Origin: Marivibrio halodurans
GTDB lineage: Bacteria; Pseudomonadota; Alphaproteobacteria; UBA8366; Aestuariispiraceae
NCBI RefSeq assembly: GCF_017963645.1
Contig: NZ_JAGMWN010000003.1
Coordinates: forward strand, 1 to 64,000
Reading direction: 5' to 3'
Length of the DNA: 64,000 nucleotides
In this document: positions 45,702 to 55,038 of the stretch, in pieces
Numbering within the stretch: the stretch's first letter is position 1
Layout of the letters: the number at the start of each line of letters is the position of its first letter
Translations under genes and position numbers: made by a program
Notes under the pieces: model-generated
Told to the model about the DNA's origin: nothing
Databases searched by the model: none
What the model saw: the letters and a program-made list of their open reading frames with translations, nothing else

Positions 45702-45738
45702 CCCATCCGGCGCGCCCTGGAAGGACGAGCCGGATGGG
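45702..45738 (-). other. Stem-loop after the third TRAP receptor gene
   Basis: A perfect 10-bp stem (CCCATCCGGC / GCCGGATGGG) with a 17-base loop lies 29 bases downstream of the receptor stop on the minus strand, before the dctQ start. On that strand TTGTCG follows. It probably sets the ratio of receptor to permease mRNA. Confidence 0.6.
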
Positions 45739-45766
45739 CGTTGCATCTAGCTCCGGGAGGCCCGGA

Positions 45767-46801
45767 TCAGTTAGCCGCGACGGCTTCACGCGCCTCGGCG
45801 AGATCCTCCTTCAACTGTTCGAGGATCGCCTTGCCGCTCTCTCCGGTCATCTCGATGAAGCGTTCCTCGACCTGCGCGGCCGCCTGCTTGAAGGGCTCGC
45901 GCTGTTCTTCCGTCAGATGGACGATATTGATCGAGGGCTTGGCTTCCTTGATCTGTTCCAGCGACTTCTCGGTCAGGCCTTCCTGGTATTCGAGGATATA
46001 GTCGAAGGCGACGTCGATCGCGTCCTCGACCATCTCCTGCTCCGCCTCGGGCAGCCCCTCGAAGAAGTCGTTATTGGCCATGACCGCCGTGGTGAAGATG
46101 TTGTGGCCGGCGAAGGTGATATAATCCGTCACCTCGTACATCTTCGTCGACCAGACCCAGAAGACCGGGTTTTCCTGCCCCTGGATGATATCGGTCTGCA
46201 AGGCGCCGAACACCTCGCCCCAGGGCAGCGGCGTCGGCGTGGCGCCGAACGCGTCGTAGGATTCCACCAGAAGCGGGTTGGTCATGGTCCGGAACTTGAC
46301 CCCATTGAGGTCCTCCGGCGACGTGACCTTTTCCTTGGTGGTCATCGCCACCTCGCCCTCGGGGAACATCTTAAGGAGTTCCAGGCCCTTCTCCTCGTAG
46401 AGATCCTCGAAATCCTCGTTGATCGCCTCGCTCTCGCTGAAGAAGGTATTCACCACCTCCGGCTCGGTCGGCATCAGATAGGGGACGAAGAAGACCTGGG
46501 CCTCCGGAATCATGGAGCCGGTGAAGCCCGGGGATTGGTCGACGAACTGTAGAATGCCGGCGCGCGCCTGCTCCATGATGTCGGCCGACTCGCCAAGGGT
46601 TCCGAAGGGGAAGAGCTTGACCGTATGGTCGGAGTTCTTCTCGACCTCCTCCTTGAATTTCTGCGCGAACTTGCCCTGGACGTCGTCCATCGCCTCCTCG
46701 AAGGCGTAGCGCCAGGTATCGGCCTGTGCGCTCGCGGACACGGCGGCGAACGCCGCCGCGGCGACGACCGTGCGCCCAGCGGCGCGTGCGAAAGCTTTCA
46801 T
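45767..46801 (-). CDS. TRAP transporter receptor, DctP family
   Basis: This 344-residue periplasmic receptor has a signal peptide (AAGRTVVAAAAFAAVSASAQA, cleavage near 27). It carries DctP-type motifs: FAQKFKEEVEKNSDHTVKLFP, VTSPEDLNGVKFRTMTNPL with the conserved Arg for substrate carboxylate, and WGEVFGALQTDIIQGQENPV. It is the first gene of the operon with DctQ, DctM and the UspA protein. AAGGAGG lies about eight bases before the ATG at 46801. An ATG seven codons earlier is less likely. Confidence 0.92.
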   Translation of the reverse strand: MKAFARAAGRTVVAAAAFAAVSASAQADTWRYAFEEAMDDVQGKFAQKFKEEVEKNSDHTVKLFPFGTLGESADIMEQARAGILQFVDQSPGFTGSMIPEAQVFFVPYLMPTEPEVVNTFFSESEAINEDFEDLYEEKGLELLKMFPEGEVAMTTKEKVTSPEDLNGVKFRTMTNPLLVESYDAFGATPTPLPWGEVFGALQTDIIQGQENPVFWVWSTKMYEVTDYITFAGHNIFTTAVMANNDFFEGLPEAEQEMVEDAIDVAFDYILEYQEGLTEKSLEQIKEAKPSINIVHLTEEQREPFKQAAAQVEERFIEMTGESGKAILEQLKEDLAEAREAVAAN

Positions 46802-47048
46802 GGATTGTGCCTCCTTGTTCATGTTTCTCGTTGGCTTTGTATTTTTCTTGGCCTTGCCCGGCAGGCCATTCAGGCGGGCCGGTGGCACGTGCGGACCGGC
46901 AGGTGGCGTTCGCCACGCTCGACCGGCCTCATCGCCCAGGGCGCGCAACCACCCCGATGAACAACTTTGGTTGCCGAAGAAAGGCTACTCGCGGGGCGGA
47001 AAGAATGTCAACCGCACCCGGCCCGCGCGCTTTTCGGTGGAAAGGGAA

Positions 47049-47588
47049 TCAGCGCGGCAATAAATGTTCCAGGCGACGGGTAAGCGCCGGATCGGCCGGT
47101 TTCGTCATCGGCGCGAACCAATCGACCAGCATGCCGTCGGGCCCGATCAGGTATTTGTGAAAATTCCACCAAGGCCGACGGCCGAACCAGCCGGCCTCTC
47201 TCCTGACCCAGCGATAGAACGGGTGCGCGCCCCTGCCCGCCACCCGGATCTTGCGCGTGACCGGAAAGGTCACGCCGTACCGCACCCCGCAGAAATCACG
47301 AATGGCGGCGTCGTCGCCGGGTTCCTGGTCAGCGAAATCATTGCTCGGCACCGCGATCACGGTAAGCCCGCGCGGCCCGAAATCGCGATGGAGATGCTCA
47401 AGCCCCTCATATTGTCCGGTGAAGCCGCAGCGCGAAGCCGTGTTGACGATCAGGACCGGCCCACCCGCGCACGCCGCGAGGTCGAGCCGTCCGCCGTCAT
47501 TCAGATCGAAGGAGAAGACATGCGCCCCCCGCCACCCCGTCGGCGGCATGGCGGCGGATCGACCGAAATTGTCGCCGGATACAATCAT
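47049..47588 (-). CDS. Glutathione peroxidase family protein (Cys type)
   Basis: This 179-residue peroxidase reduces hydroperoxides. The catalytic tetrad is intact: Cys54 in NTASRCGFTGQYEGL, Gln88 in NDFADQEPG, and Trp141-Asn142 in WWNFHKYLIGPDG. Cys100 (DFCGVRYGVTFP) matches the resolving Cys of thioredoxin-dependent members, so thioredoxin is the likely reductant. The usual PCNQF is PSNDF here. TAGGA precedes the ATG at 47588. It is divergent from the VWA gene. Confidence 0.92.
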   Translation of the reverse strand: MIVSGDNFGRSAAMPPTGWRGAHVFSFDLNDGGRLDLAACAGGPVLIVNTASRCGFTGQYEGLEHLHRDFGPRGLTVIAVPSNDFADQEPGDDAAIRDFCGVRYGVTFPVTRKIRVAGRGAHPFYRWVRREAGWFGRRPWWNFHKYLIGPDGMLVDWFAPMTKPADPALTRRLEHLLPR

Positions 47589-47717
47589 GGTTCATCCTAC
47601 GGGGGACGCCCGGTTCCGGATGACGCACGCGTCGATCGAATGCGCCGTGGCGTCTTGGACCGACGCCCGCTTTGGCCTATCGTCCGCCCCCGAACCGTTG
47701 TTGGAGCGTGAGCGCGC

Positions 47718-48893
47718 ATGTTCCCCACCCTCTTCTACAAGCTGAAATCGGCCGGCGTGCCGGTCTCGTTGCGGGAGTATCTAAGTCTGCTGGAATGCAT
47801 GGCGCGCGACGTGCCGCGGCAATCCGTCGAGCAGTTCTACTATGTCTCCCGCGCGGCGCTTGTGAAGGACGAGCGGCATCTCGACCGGTTCGACCGGGTT
47901 TTCGGGGAGGTTTTCCGGGGCGTCGTCGGCGAGGAGGGCGTGGAGGCCACGGCCTTGCCGACCGAATGGCTGATGAAACTCGCCGAGAAGCACCTTACCG
48001 AGGAAGAAAAGGCGATGGTCGAGGCCCTTGGCGGCTTCGAGAAGCTGATGGAAACGCTGAAGCAACGCTTGGCGGAGCAGGAGAAACGTCATCAGGGCGG
48101 CGGCAAATGGATCGGCACGGCCGGCACCAGCCCCTTCGGCGCCCATGGCTATAATCCCGAGGGCGTGCGCATCGGCCAGGACGAGAGCCGCCATCGCCGC
48201 GCCGTCAAGGTCTGGGACGAACGGCATTTCCAGAATCTGGATAGCGACGAGCCGCTGTCGAACCGCAACATGAAGATGGCGTTGCGGCGCCTGCGACGCT
48301 TCGCGCGCACCGGTTCGCAGTTCGAACTCGACCTGCCCGACACCATCCGCAGCACCGCGCGCAACGGCGGCAGCGTCGACATCAAATGGCGGCGGGAGCG
48401 GCACAATGCCGTGAAGCTGATCGTACTCTACGATGTCGGCGGGTCGATGGACGACCACATCCTGGAGAGCCGGAAGCTGTTCGACGCGCTGGGCGGGGAA
48501 TTCAAGCACGCGATCCATCTCTATTTCCACAATTACGTTTACGAAAACCTGTTCGAGGACATGCGCGCGCGCTGGCGCACCGCCGTTCCGACCTGGGATG
48601 TGCTGCGCACCTACGGCCGGGACTACAAGCTGATCATCGTCGGGGACGCCACCATGAGCCCCTATGAGATCGCCTATCCCGGCGGCAGCGTCGAACATTG
48701 GAACGAGGAGCCGGGGCAGGTGTGGATGCAGCGCCTGCTCGCCCATTTCGAGAAGGCGGTCTGGCTCAACCCGCAGCCGACACGGCTCTGGCCCTACCAC
48801 CCCTCGATCCGCATGGCGCGCGAGCAGATTGAGGATCGGATGTTCCCCCTGACACTGGCGGGGCTGGACGACGCGATGCGGGCGTTGTCGTGA
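47718..48893 (+). CDS. VWA domain protein, CoxE-like
   Basis: This 391-residue cytoplasmic protein has an N-terminal helical region (KSAGVPVSLREYLSLLECMARD), a charged middle, and a C-terminal von Willebrand A domain (about 225-391). The metal-dependent adhesion motif is DVGGSMDDH. Proteins of this CoxE-like family usually work with a MoxR AAA+ ATPase to insert metals or remodel complexes. No MoxR gene is adjacent here. Its stop overlaps the start of the next gene (GTGA). Confidence 0.88.
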   Translation: MFPTLFYKLKSAGVPVSLREYLSLLECMARDVPRQSVEQFYYVSRAALVKDERHLDRFDRVFGEVFRGVVGEEGVEATALPTEWLMKLAEKHLTEEEKAMVEALGGFEKLMETLKQRLAEQEKRHQGGGKWIGTAGTSPFGAHGYNPEGVRIGQDESRHRRAVKVWDERHFQNLDSDEPLSNRNMKMALRRLRRFARTGSQFELDLPDTIRSTARNGGSVDIKWRRERHNAVKLIVLYDVGGSMDDHILESRKLFDALGGEFKHAIHLYFHNYVYENLFEDMRARWRTAVPTWDVLRTYGRDYKLIIVGDATMSPYEIAYPGGSVEHWNEEPGQVWMQRLLAHFEKAVWLNPQPTRLWPYHPSIRMAREQIEDRMFPLTLAGLDDAMRALS

Positions 48894-49825
48894 GCGGACC
48901 CGGCGCCCCCGCCCCCGCCACCACTCTACCTGTCCGAAATATCGGCATCGCGCTCACACTCGGCTCAGCCGCCGGTTTCGCGATGAACACGCCGATCGCG
49001 CCCCTCGTCTACGCCGATGGCGGCAATGCCGCGACCCTGATGACGGCGCGTACGGGCGCGGCCGGATTGCTGGCGCTGCTTCTGCTGTTGGCGACGCGGC
49101 GCCTGCCGCGCGTGCCGCGCGCCGCCTGGCCCTGGCTGATCGGGGTGACGCTCAGTCTTTTCCTTCAGGGGATCGGCTATCTGGGCTCCGTCGCCTATAT
49201 TCCGGTCGGGCTGGCGGCGGTGATCTTTTTCACTTGGCCGATCATGGTTGCACTGATCGACCCGCTGCTGGGCGGGCCGCGTTTGCGCGCGCTGGATGCG
49301 CTCGCCTTCCTGATCGCCTTCGCGGGCCTCGCGCTCGCGATCGGCCCGTCGCTGGAGACACTCGACCCACGCGGCATCGCCCTGGCCCTGCTCGGCGCGG
49401 TGGGATTGGCCGCCTTCCTGCTGTTCTCCCGCAAGGCGCTGGAGAGCGTGTCGAGCCTGACGGTCAGCCTCCACGCCAATCTCGGTACCGTGCTGCTTTG
49501 CATGGTCACGGCCCCGCTTCTATTCGGCGGGCTCGATTTTCCGGCCGGGGCGGACGGGCGTTGGGCAATGCTGGCGGTATGCGGCTTCTACACGCTCGCG
49601 CTCGCATTGCAGTTCGCGGCGCTCAAGCTCGCCAGCGCGCCGATGATCGCGATTCTCTTCAATCTGGAGCCGGTCATCTCCATCCTCGCGGCGGCTTGGC
49701 TCCTCGGGGAGGTTCTATCGCCGGATCAATATCTTGGCGGCGCGCTCGTCGTCCTGGGCCTACTCCTCTACGGCCGGTCGGGACGTGCGCGACGGGTGCG
49801 CGCCGCGGTGGAAGCAAAAGGATGA
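48890..49825 (+). CDS. DMT superfamily transporter (EamA)
   Basis: This 311-residue inner-membrane protein has ten predicted helices in two EamA repeats (about 18-140 and 160-300). The second-repeat end NLEPVISILAAAWLLGEVLSPDQYLGGALVVLG is typical. It probably exports amino acids or small metabolites; the substrate is unknown. Translation starts at a GTG overlapping the VWA stop codon, so the two are coupled. Confidence 0.9.
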   Translation: MSGPGAPAPATTLPVRNIGIALTLGSAAGFAMNTPIAPLVYADGGNAATLMTARTGAAGLLALLLLLATRRLPRVPRAAWPWLIGVTLSLFLQGIGYLGSVAYIPVGLAAVIFFTWPIMVALIDPLLGGPRLRALDALAFLIAFAGLALAIGPSLETLDPRGIALALLGAVGLAAFLLFSRKALESVSSLTVSLHANLGTVLLCMVTAPLLFGGLDFPAGADGRWAMLAVCGFYTLALALQFAALKLASAPMIAILFNLEPVISILAAAWLLGEVLSPDQYLGGALVVLGLLLYGRSGRARRVRAAVEAKG

Positions 49826-49916
49826 TCATGCGCGCGTCGACGTCTTTCCCGGCCCGCCCGCTTGCGATAGGCTCCGCCCTCTCATCGGGTCTTCTGCATC
49901 GGGAACCGTGACGCCC

Positions 49917-50729
49917 ATGTATCTGACGTCGCAGCAAGTCGAGGAGTTCGACGAGCGGGGGTATCTACAATTCTCCGGTCTTCTCGACGCGGAGGAAGTC
50001 GCGGTGCTCAATACCGAGCGGCGTCACCTCCAGGCACGCGAAGGGGCCGAGGTGGTCCGCGAGCCGGGGTCAAGCGCGATCCGCCTTATCTATGGCGCGC
50101 ATGACTATTGCGAACCCTTCCGGTTGCTTTCCTGTCTGCCCCGCTTGCTTGGACCCGTACGGCAATTGCTGCGCGCGTCCGCCTATATCCATCAAAGCCG
50201 CCTTGATCCGAGGCGGGGCTTCACCGGCGATCCCTGGAACTGGCATCAGGATTTCGGGGTCTGGCGTCATGAGGACGGCATGAAGCGGCCGGATTGCGTC
50301 ATGACCGCGATCATGTTGGACGACACGACGGCGGTGAACGGCCCGCTCCTCCTCGTGCCGGGCAGCCACCGGCATGGCGAGGTGCGGGAAGCGCACCCGG
50401 AACCAGACGGCCGGGGCAGCAGCGTGATGCGCATCAGCGCGCACATGCTGGAGGCCTTGGCGCGCGACGGTGGGATAGAGGCGCTGACGGGACCGGCCGG
50501 CACCGTCGCCTTCATCCATTGCAATCTGGTGCACGGCTCCGCCAATAATGTCAGTCCCTGGCCGCGCGCCACCCTGTACTTGGCCTACAACAGCGTGGAG
50601 AATTTACCGGAAGGTGGGCAAGGCCGCGCTTGGTTCCTCAACAATCCCGACCGGACTCCGCTGGACCCGGTCGACGACGACGCACTGCATGCGCTATCCC
50701 GCGCCGCCAAGGCGCGCCGCGCGGGCTAA
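49917..50729 (+). CDS. EctD-like Fe(II)/2-oxoglutarate dioxygenase
   Basis: This 270-residue PhyH-family hydroxylase is close to ectoine hydroxylase. The iron ligands are His and Asp in WHQDFGVWRHEDGM plus the distal His in CNLVHGSANNVSPWPRATLY, whose Arg binds 2-oxoglutarate. NGPLLLVPGSHRHG and AYNSVEN also match EctD. EctD itself reads WHSDFETWHxEDG, so changes at Ser, Glu and Thr, and the lack of ectABC here, leave the substrate open (ectoine, proline or another small molecule). The ATG at 49917 is preferred; a GTG three codons earlier is possible. It leads a three-gene run. Confidence 0.88.
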   Translation: MYLTSQQVEEFDERGYLQFSGLLDAEEVAVLNTERRHLQAREGAEVVREPGSSAIRLIYGAHDYCEPFRLLSCLPRLLGPVRQLLRASAYIHQSRLDPRRGFTGDPWNWHQDFGVWRHEDGMKRPDCVMTAIMLDDTTAVNGPLLLVPGSHRHGEVREAHPEPDGRGSSVMRISAHMLEALARDGGIEALTGPAGTVAFIHCNLVHGSANNVSPWPRATLYLAYNSVENLPEGGQGRAWFLNNPDRTPLDPVDDDALHALSRAAKARRAG

Positions 50730-50749
50730 CGACAGGAGAGGGTAAGTCA

Positions 50750-51547
50750 ATGCCTTATGATTTACGTGGCGATCTGGCTCCCCCGACACGCGCGCTCGAT
50801 TGCTCGGATGCGGAATGGATCGTCCGGGTCGAACTCGCCGCCTGCTATCGGTTGATCCACCATCACGGCTGGACGGATCAGATTTATAACCACATCACGG
50901 CCCGCGTGCCCGACACGGGCGACCGGCATGAAATCCTGATCAACCCGTATGGCCTCGCCTATGACGAGGTCTGCGCGTCGAACCTCGTGAAGATCGATCT
51001 GGACGGCAACATCCTCGACGGATCATCGTTTGGAATCAACATGGCCGGCTACACGATCCACAGCGCCATCCATGGCGCGCGGCCCGACCTGCACTGCGTG
51101 CTGCACACGCACAGCCGCGCGGGCGTCGCGGTATCCTGCCTGAAGGAAGGCTTCGTGCCCATGACCCAGGGCGGTCTGCAATTCCATCAGCGTATCGCCT
51201 ATCACGATTATGAGGGAATCGCGCTGGATCTCAGCGAACGGGAACGTCTGGTCGCCGATCTTGGCCGGCACCATACGATGGTCCTCAGAAATCACGGCCT
51301 GCTGACCTGCGGACCCAGCATCGCGCGCACCTTCTCGCGCATCTATTACCTGGAGCAAGCCTGCGAGGTTCAACTGGACGTCATGAAGACCGGGCGCGAG
51401 ATCACCCTGCCCGCGCCCGAGGTGCGCGAGCACACGGCCCGACAGTGGGACAGCGCCGAAGCCAATTCCGGGTCCGACCAGGACGTGCCGGAATGGCCTG
51501 CCTATCTACGCATGCTCGACCGCATCGATCCGGGCTATCGTGATTAG
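50750..51547 (+). CDS. Class II aldolase/adducin family protein
   Basis: This 265-residue zinc-dependent protein has the FucA/AraD fold. Zinc ligands are visible in VLHTHSRAG (two His) and LRNHGLLT (one His); the ILINPYGLAYDEV loop and the helix after ALRNHG fit the family. Members cleave or epimerise sugar phosphates, and many of this subtype are uncharacterised. It lies 20 bases after the EctD-like gene with AGGAGAGG upstream, and overlaps the cytochrome gene by eight bases. Confidence 0.9.
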   Translation: MPYDLRGDLAPPTRALDCSDAEWIVRVELAACYRLIHHHGWTDQIYNHITARVPDTGDRHEILINPYGLAYDEVCASNLVKIDLDGNILDGSSFGINMAGYTIHSAIHGARPDLHCVLHTHSRAGVAVSCLKEGFVPMTQGGLQFHQRIAYHDYEGIALDLSERERLVADLGRHHTMVLRNHGLLTCGPSIARTFSRIYYLEQACEVQLDVMKTGREITLPAPEVREHTARQWDSAEANSGSDQDVPEWPAYLRMLDRIDPGYRD

Positions 51548-51989
51548 AGTGGATTCGATTTTCATCTCCGCCGCGTCGCTCCTTCTCCTCGTCCTGCTGT
51601 CCGCCATGACTTTCACCGGCGAAGGGCGGGCCGATATGTCGCGCGATCAGCATCCGGATACACGGCCCGCCATGCGGTTGGACCCTAACCTGGGAAATGT
51701 CGCGCGAGGGGAACGCCTGGCGATCGAACTGGAATGCGTCGAATGCCACGGCAGGGCTGGCCTCGGCATCCAGCGCGGTTGGCCGAAGCTCGCCGGTCAG
51801 TACGAGCAATATCTGCTGAACGAGTTGCGCAACTTCCGCGACGGATTCCGCCCGCACGTCTTCATGGCGATCTATGCCGACGCGCTGACCCGCCGGACCA
51901 TGCACGATCTGGCGCTCTACTATGCCTGCCAGGGCGAGGACCCGGGCGTGGCGGATGAAGGCCGCTGCGCGCGCCCGGCGACGGAATAA
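51540..51989 (+). CDS. Exported monohaem cytochrome c
   Basis: This 149-residue protein has a signal peptide (SIFISAASLLLLVLLSAMTF) and one CXXCH haem site (CVECHGRAG, about residue 66). The GWPKLAGQYEQYLLNELRNF helix is typical of class I cytochromes of the c4/c553 kind. Two further Cys near the C-terminus (YACQGEDPGVADEGRC) may form a disulfide. It starts with GTG inside the aldolase gene end. It probably passes electrons in the periplasm; its partner is not evident. Confidence 0.85.
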   Translation: MIRVDSIFISAASLLLLVLLSAMTFTGEGRADMSRDQHPDTRPAMRLDPNLGNVARGERLAIELECVECHGRAGLGIQRGWPKLAGQYEQYLLNELRNFRDGFRPHVFMAIYADALTRRTMHDLALYYACQGEDPGVADEGRCARPATE

Positions 51990-52024
51990 AGCCCGGTCCC
52001 GGACGCGCGCTTCGCATCATTCCA

Positions 52025-53770
52025 TCAGATCTCGGCGAAGGGCTTCTTCTCCGCCTTCGCGCCGGGATGGGTGACGGCACCGCCGACGGCGGAGCCCACC
52101 GTCTCGGCATAACGCCACAACGCGCCGGAGCCGCTGCCGGGTGCCGGCGGCGTCCATTCGGCGCGCCGACGCTCCAACTCCTCCGCCGAAAGGTCGACCT
52201 CCAGCAGCCCCTGATGCGCGTCGATGGTGATCATGTCGCCGTCGCGCAGCAGACCGATCGGCCCGCCGACCGCGGCCTCCGGCCCGACATGGCCGATGCA
52301 GAAGCCACGCGTCGCGCCGGAGAAGCGCCCGTCGGTGATCAACGCCACCTTATCGCCCATGCCCTGGCCGTAGATCGCGGCCGTGGTCGCCAGCATCTCC
52401 CGCATGCCGGGGCCGCCCTTCGGGCCCTCGTTGCGAATGACGATCACCTCGCCCGCCTTGTAATCGCGTTCCGCCACGGCCTTGTAGGCGGCTTCCTCCG
52501 TATCGAAGCAACGCGCGGGCCCCTTGAAGACCAATTCCTTCAGTCCCGCGACCTTCACGATCGCCCCCTCGGGCGCGAGATTGCCGCGCAGCCCGACGAC
52601 ACCGCCCCAACTCGACAGCGGGTTGGAGACGGGACGCACCACGTCCTGATCGGTCGGGAAGGTGACGTTCTCCAGATTCTCGGCCAAGGTCTTGCCCGTG
52701 ACGGTCAGACAATCGCCGTGCAGCAGGCCGGCCTCCAACAGCGCCTTCAGGATGATCTGAACGCCGCCGACCTCGTAAAGGTCCTTCGCGACATAGCGCC
52801 CGCCCGGCTTCAGGTCCGCGATATAAGGCGTCTCTCGGAAGATGTCGGTCACATCGTTGAGGTCGAAGTCGATCCCCGCCTCGTTCGCGATGGCCGGGAG
52901 GTGCAGGCCCGCATTGGTGGACCCGCCGGAGGCCGCGACGACCCGCGCCGCGTTCTCCAGCGACTTGCGGGTGACAATCTGGCGCGGGCGGATCTGCTTC
53001 TCGATCAGGTCCATGATCTGCAGACCCGACGCCTCGCACACCGCGTCGCGGCTTTCATAGGGGGCCGGCGCGCCGGCGGAGCCGGGCATGGCCAGGCCGA
53101 TGGCCTCAGACACGCAGGCCATGGTGTTCGCCGTGAACTGCCCGCCGCAGGACCCGGCCGAGGGACAGGCGGCGCATTCGATGTCGTGCAGTTCGTCCTC
53201 GTCGATCTGCCCGCCGGAATGGCGGCCGACGGCCTCGAACACGTCCTGCACGGTCATGTCCTTGCCCTTGTAGCGGCCCGGCAGGATGGAACCGCCATAG
53301 ATGAAGATCGAGGGCACATCCATGCGCACCATCGCCATCATCATGCCCGGCAGCGACTTGTCGCAACCCGCGACACCGACGATCGCGTCATAGCAATGGC
53401 CGCGCACGGTCAGTTCCACCGAATCCGCGATCAGGTCGCGGCTGGGCAGCGAGGCATACATGCCCGCATGGCCCATCGCGATGCCGTCCGTCACGGTGAT
53501 GGTGGTGAATTCGCGCGGATTGCCGGCGCCGGCCTTCACGCCCTTCTTCACCGCCTGGGCCTGACGCGAGAGCGAGATGTTGCAGGGCGCGGCTTCGTTC
53601 CAGCAGGTGGCGACACCGACGAAGGGCTGCTTGATCTCCTCGTCCGTCATGCCCATCGCGTAATAGAAGGCGCGGTGCGGCGCGCTTTGCGGGCCGATCG
53701 AGACATAGCGGCTCGGCAGTTTCGATTTATCCCACACTTTGCGTCCGGTTTTCGGATCCGATTCGGCCAT
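52025..53770 (-). CDS. ilvD: Dihydroxy-acid dehydratase
   Basis: This 581-residue iron-sulfur enzyme makes 2-oxo acids in valine, leucine and isoleucine synthesis. The cluster-binding Cys are in [21 protein letters not shown] and [16 protein letters not shown]. The substrate region [20 protein letters not shown] is conserved, and the length is typical. It is divergent from the PhyH gene at 53880 and converges on the cytochrome gene. Confidence 0.96.
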   Translation of the reverse strand: MAESDPKTGRKVWDKSKLPSRYVSIGPQSAPHRAFYYAMGMTDEEIKQPFVGVATCWNEAAPCNISLSRQAQAVKKGVKAGAGNPREFTTITVTDGIAMGHAGMYASLPSRDLIADSVELTVRGHCYDAIVGVAGCDKSLPGMMMAMVRMDVPSIFIYGGSILPGRYKGKDMTVQDVFEAVGRHSGGQIDEDELHDIECAACPSAGSCGGQFTANTMACVSEAIGLAMPGSAGAPAPYESRDAVCEASGLQIMDLIEKQIRPRQIVTRKSLENAARVVAASGGSTNAGLHLPAIANEAGIDFDLNDVTDIFRETPYIADLKPGGRYVAKDLYEVGGVQIILKALLEAGLLHGDCLTVTGKTLAENLENVTFPTDQDVVRPVSNPLSSWGGVVGLRGNLAPEGAIVKVAGLKELVFKGPARCFDTEEAAYKAVAERDYKAGEVIVIRNEGPKGGPGMREMLATTAAIYGQGMGDKVALITDGRFSGATRGFCIGHVGPEAAVGGPIGLLRDGDMITIDAHQGLLEVDLSAEELERRRAEWTPPAPGSGSGALWRYAETVGSAVGGAVTHPGAKAEKKPFAEI

Positions 53771-53879
53771 GGTGCTTCCCTCCCTGCAGACGGGTCGTTA
53801 GGTTTGTTGCTTGCTGGCCATAGTGTAGGCCACGGCCGATGACGCAAGGCAAGACTGCGTCCAAGGACATCCGCGAGGG

Positions 53880-54989
53880 ATGACGCAGGACCCCGAAACG
53901 GCGAAACCCGAGACGGCGAAGCCCGTACCGCTGCCCTATCAACGGCTCGCCACGCCGGGCGCGTGGTATCGCGGTTTCGCGGACTATCTGCTGGCGGTGC
54001 CGGAAGGCCGGCCGCTGCGCGCCATGTTCCCCATGCCGACCGACGCGGCCCAGGCCCTGGAACGGCACCGCCATGTACTGAGCCGGGCCCTGCTGAACCC
54101 GCCGATGGAACAGGCGATCGCGGCCGCCATCGGCGGCTATGCCCGCGACCGCCTGAAGATGCCCATATGTCCGCCCACGGACGAGGGGGAGGCCATCGCC
54201 GACGAGATCGACGACCGCGGATGGAGCACCCTACCCGCCTGGGACGATTCGGCGGTGGAACGGCTGCGCGCCGCGCTGGACCCGCTGCCGGTATTCGCGA
54301 AGCAGGGGGCGGCGCGCTCCGAGGCGCTGAGCCTGGAGGCCGCACGGCGCCACAACGTCGCCGAATACAAGGCGGAGGATCTGCTCCGCCTGCCGGAGGT
54401 TCTGTCCTTCGTGACGGAACCGACGGCGCTCGCCGCCACGGAACGCTATCTCGGCGCGCCGCCGATGCTGATCGCGCTGGTCGCTTGGTGGAGCTTTCCC
54501 GGCCACGAGGCGCGGGACGCGCAGCGCTTCCATCTCGACATCGACGACCACCGCTTCGTGAAGCATTTCCTCTACCTGACCGACGTGGACGAGACGAGCG
54601 GCCCCCACGCCTATGTCGAGCGCACCCACCGCCCCCGGGATTACGGCGCGATCATCGGCCAGGGCCGTGGCGAGACTGAACGGAAGCGGCTATTCGAATG
54701 GCTGTTCCAGACCCTCCGCAAGAGCGACGCGGACGTGGCGCGCCATACCGGCCGCCACGCGACCCGGATCACCGGGCCCGCCGGCACGCGGTTCCTGGCC
54801 ATGACCCGGGGATTGCATAAGGGAGTGGCGCCGGAGAAGCGGGCGCGCCTGCTGATCCAGGCGACCTACGGCATCAGCCCGGCAAGCGCGAAACGCCTCG
54901 CCGACGTCCCGGCGAGCGCCCTCCCCCCAGGCCTGTTCGCGCCGCCGACCGACGCCCTGCTCTGGCTCTTCGTCGACCGGGCGCGCTAG
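53880..54989 (+). CDS. PhyH-like dioxygenase family protein
   Basis: This 369-residue protein is probably an Fe(II)/2-oxoglutarate dioxygenase. FHLDIDDHRFVKHFLYLTDV gives the HxD pair, GPHAYVERTHRPRD fits the PhyH strand, and LHKGVAPEKRARLLIQATYG supplies the distal His and Arg. The N-terminal 200 residues are not recognised. The substrate is unknown. Its start (ATG at 53880) has AAGGA about 11 bases upstream. The VOC gene follows after 49 bases. Confidence 0.75.
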   Translation: MTQDPETAKPETAKPVPLPYQRLATPGAWYRGFADYLLAVPEGRPLRAMFPMPTDAAQALERHRHVLSRALLNPPMEQAIAAAIGGYARDRLKMPICPPTDEGEAIADEIDDRGWSTLPAWDDSAVERLRAALDPLPVFAKQGAARSEALSLEAARRHNVAEYKAEDLLRLPEVLSFVTEPTALAATERYLGAPPMLIALVAWWSFPGHEARDAQRFHLDIDDHRFVKHFLYLTDVDETSGPHAYVERTHRPRDYGAIIGQGRGETERKRLFEWLFQTLRKSDADVARHTGRHATRITGPAGTRFLAMTRGLHKGVAPEKRARLLIQATYGISPASAKRLADVPASALPPGLFAPPTDALLWLFVDRAR

Positions 54990-55038
54990 ACTTCGGAAGT
55001 CCGGCATTCCGGGAGCCGCCAAGGGGAGGAGGCGAGAC

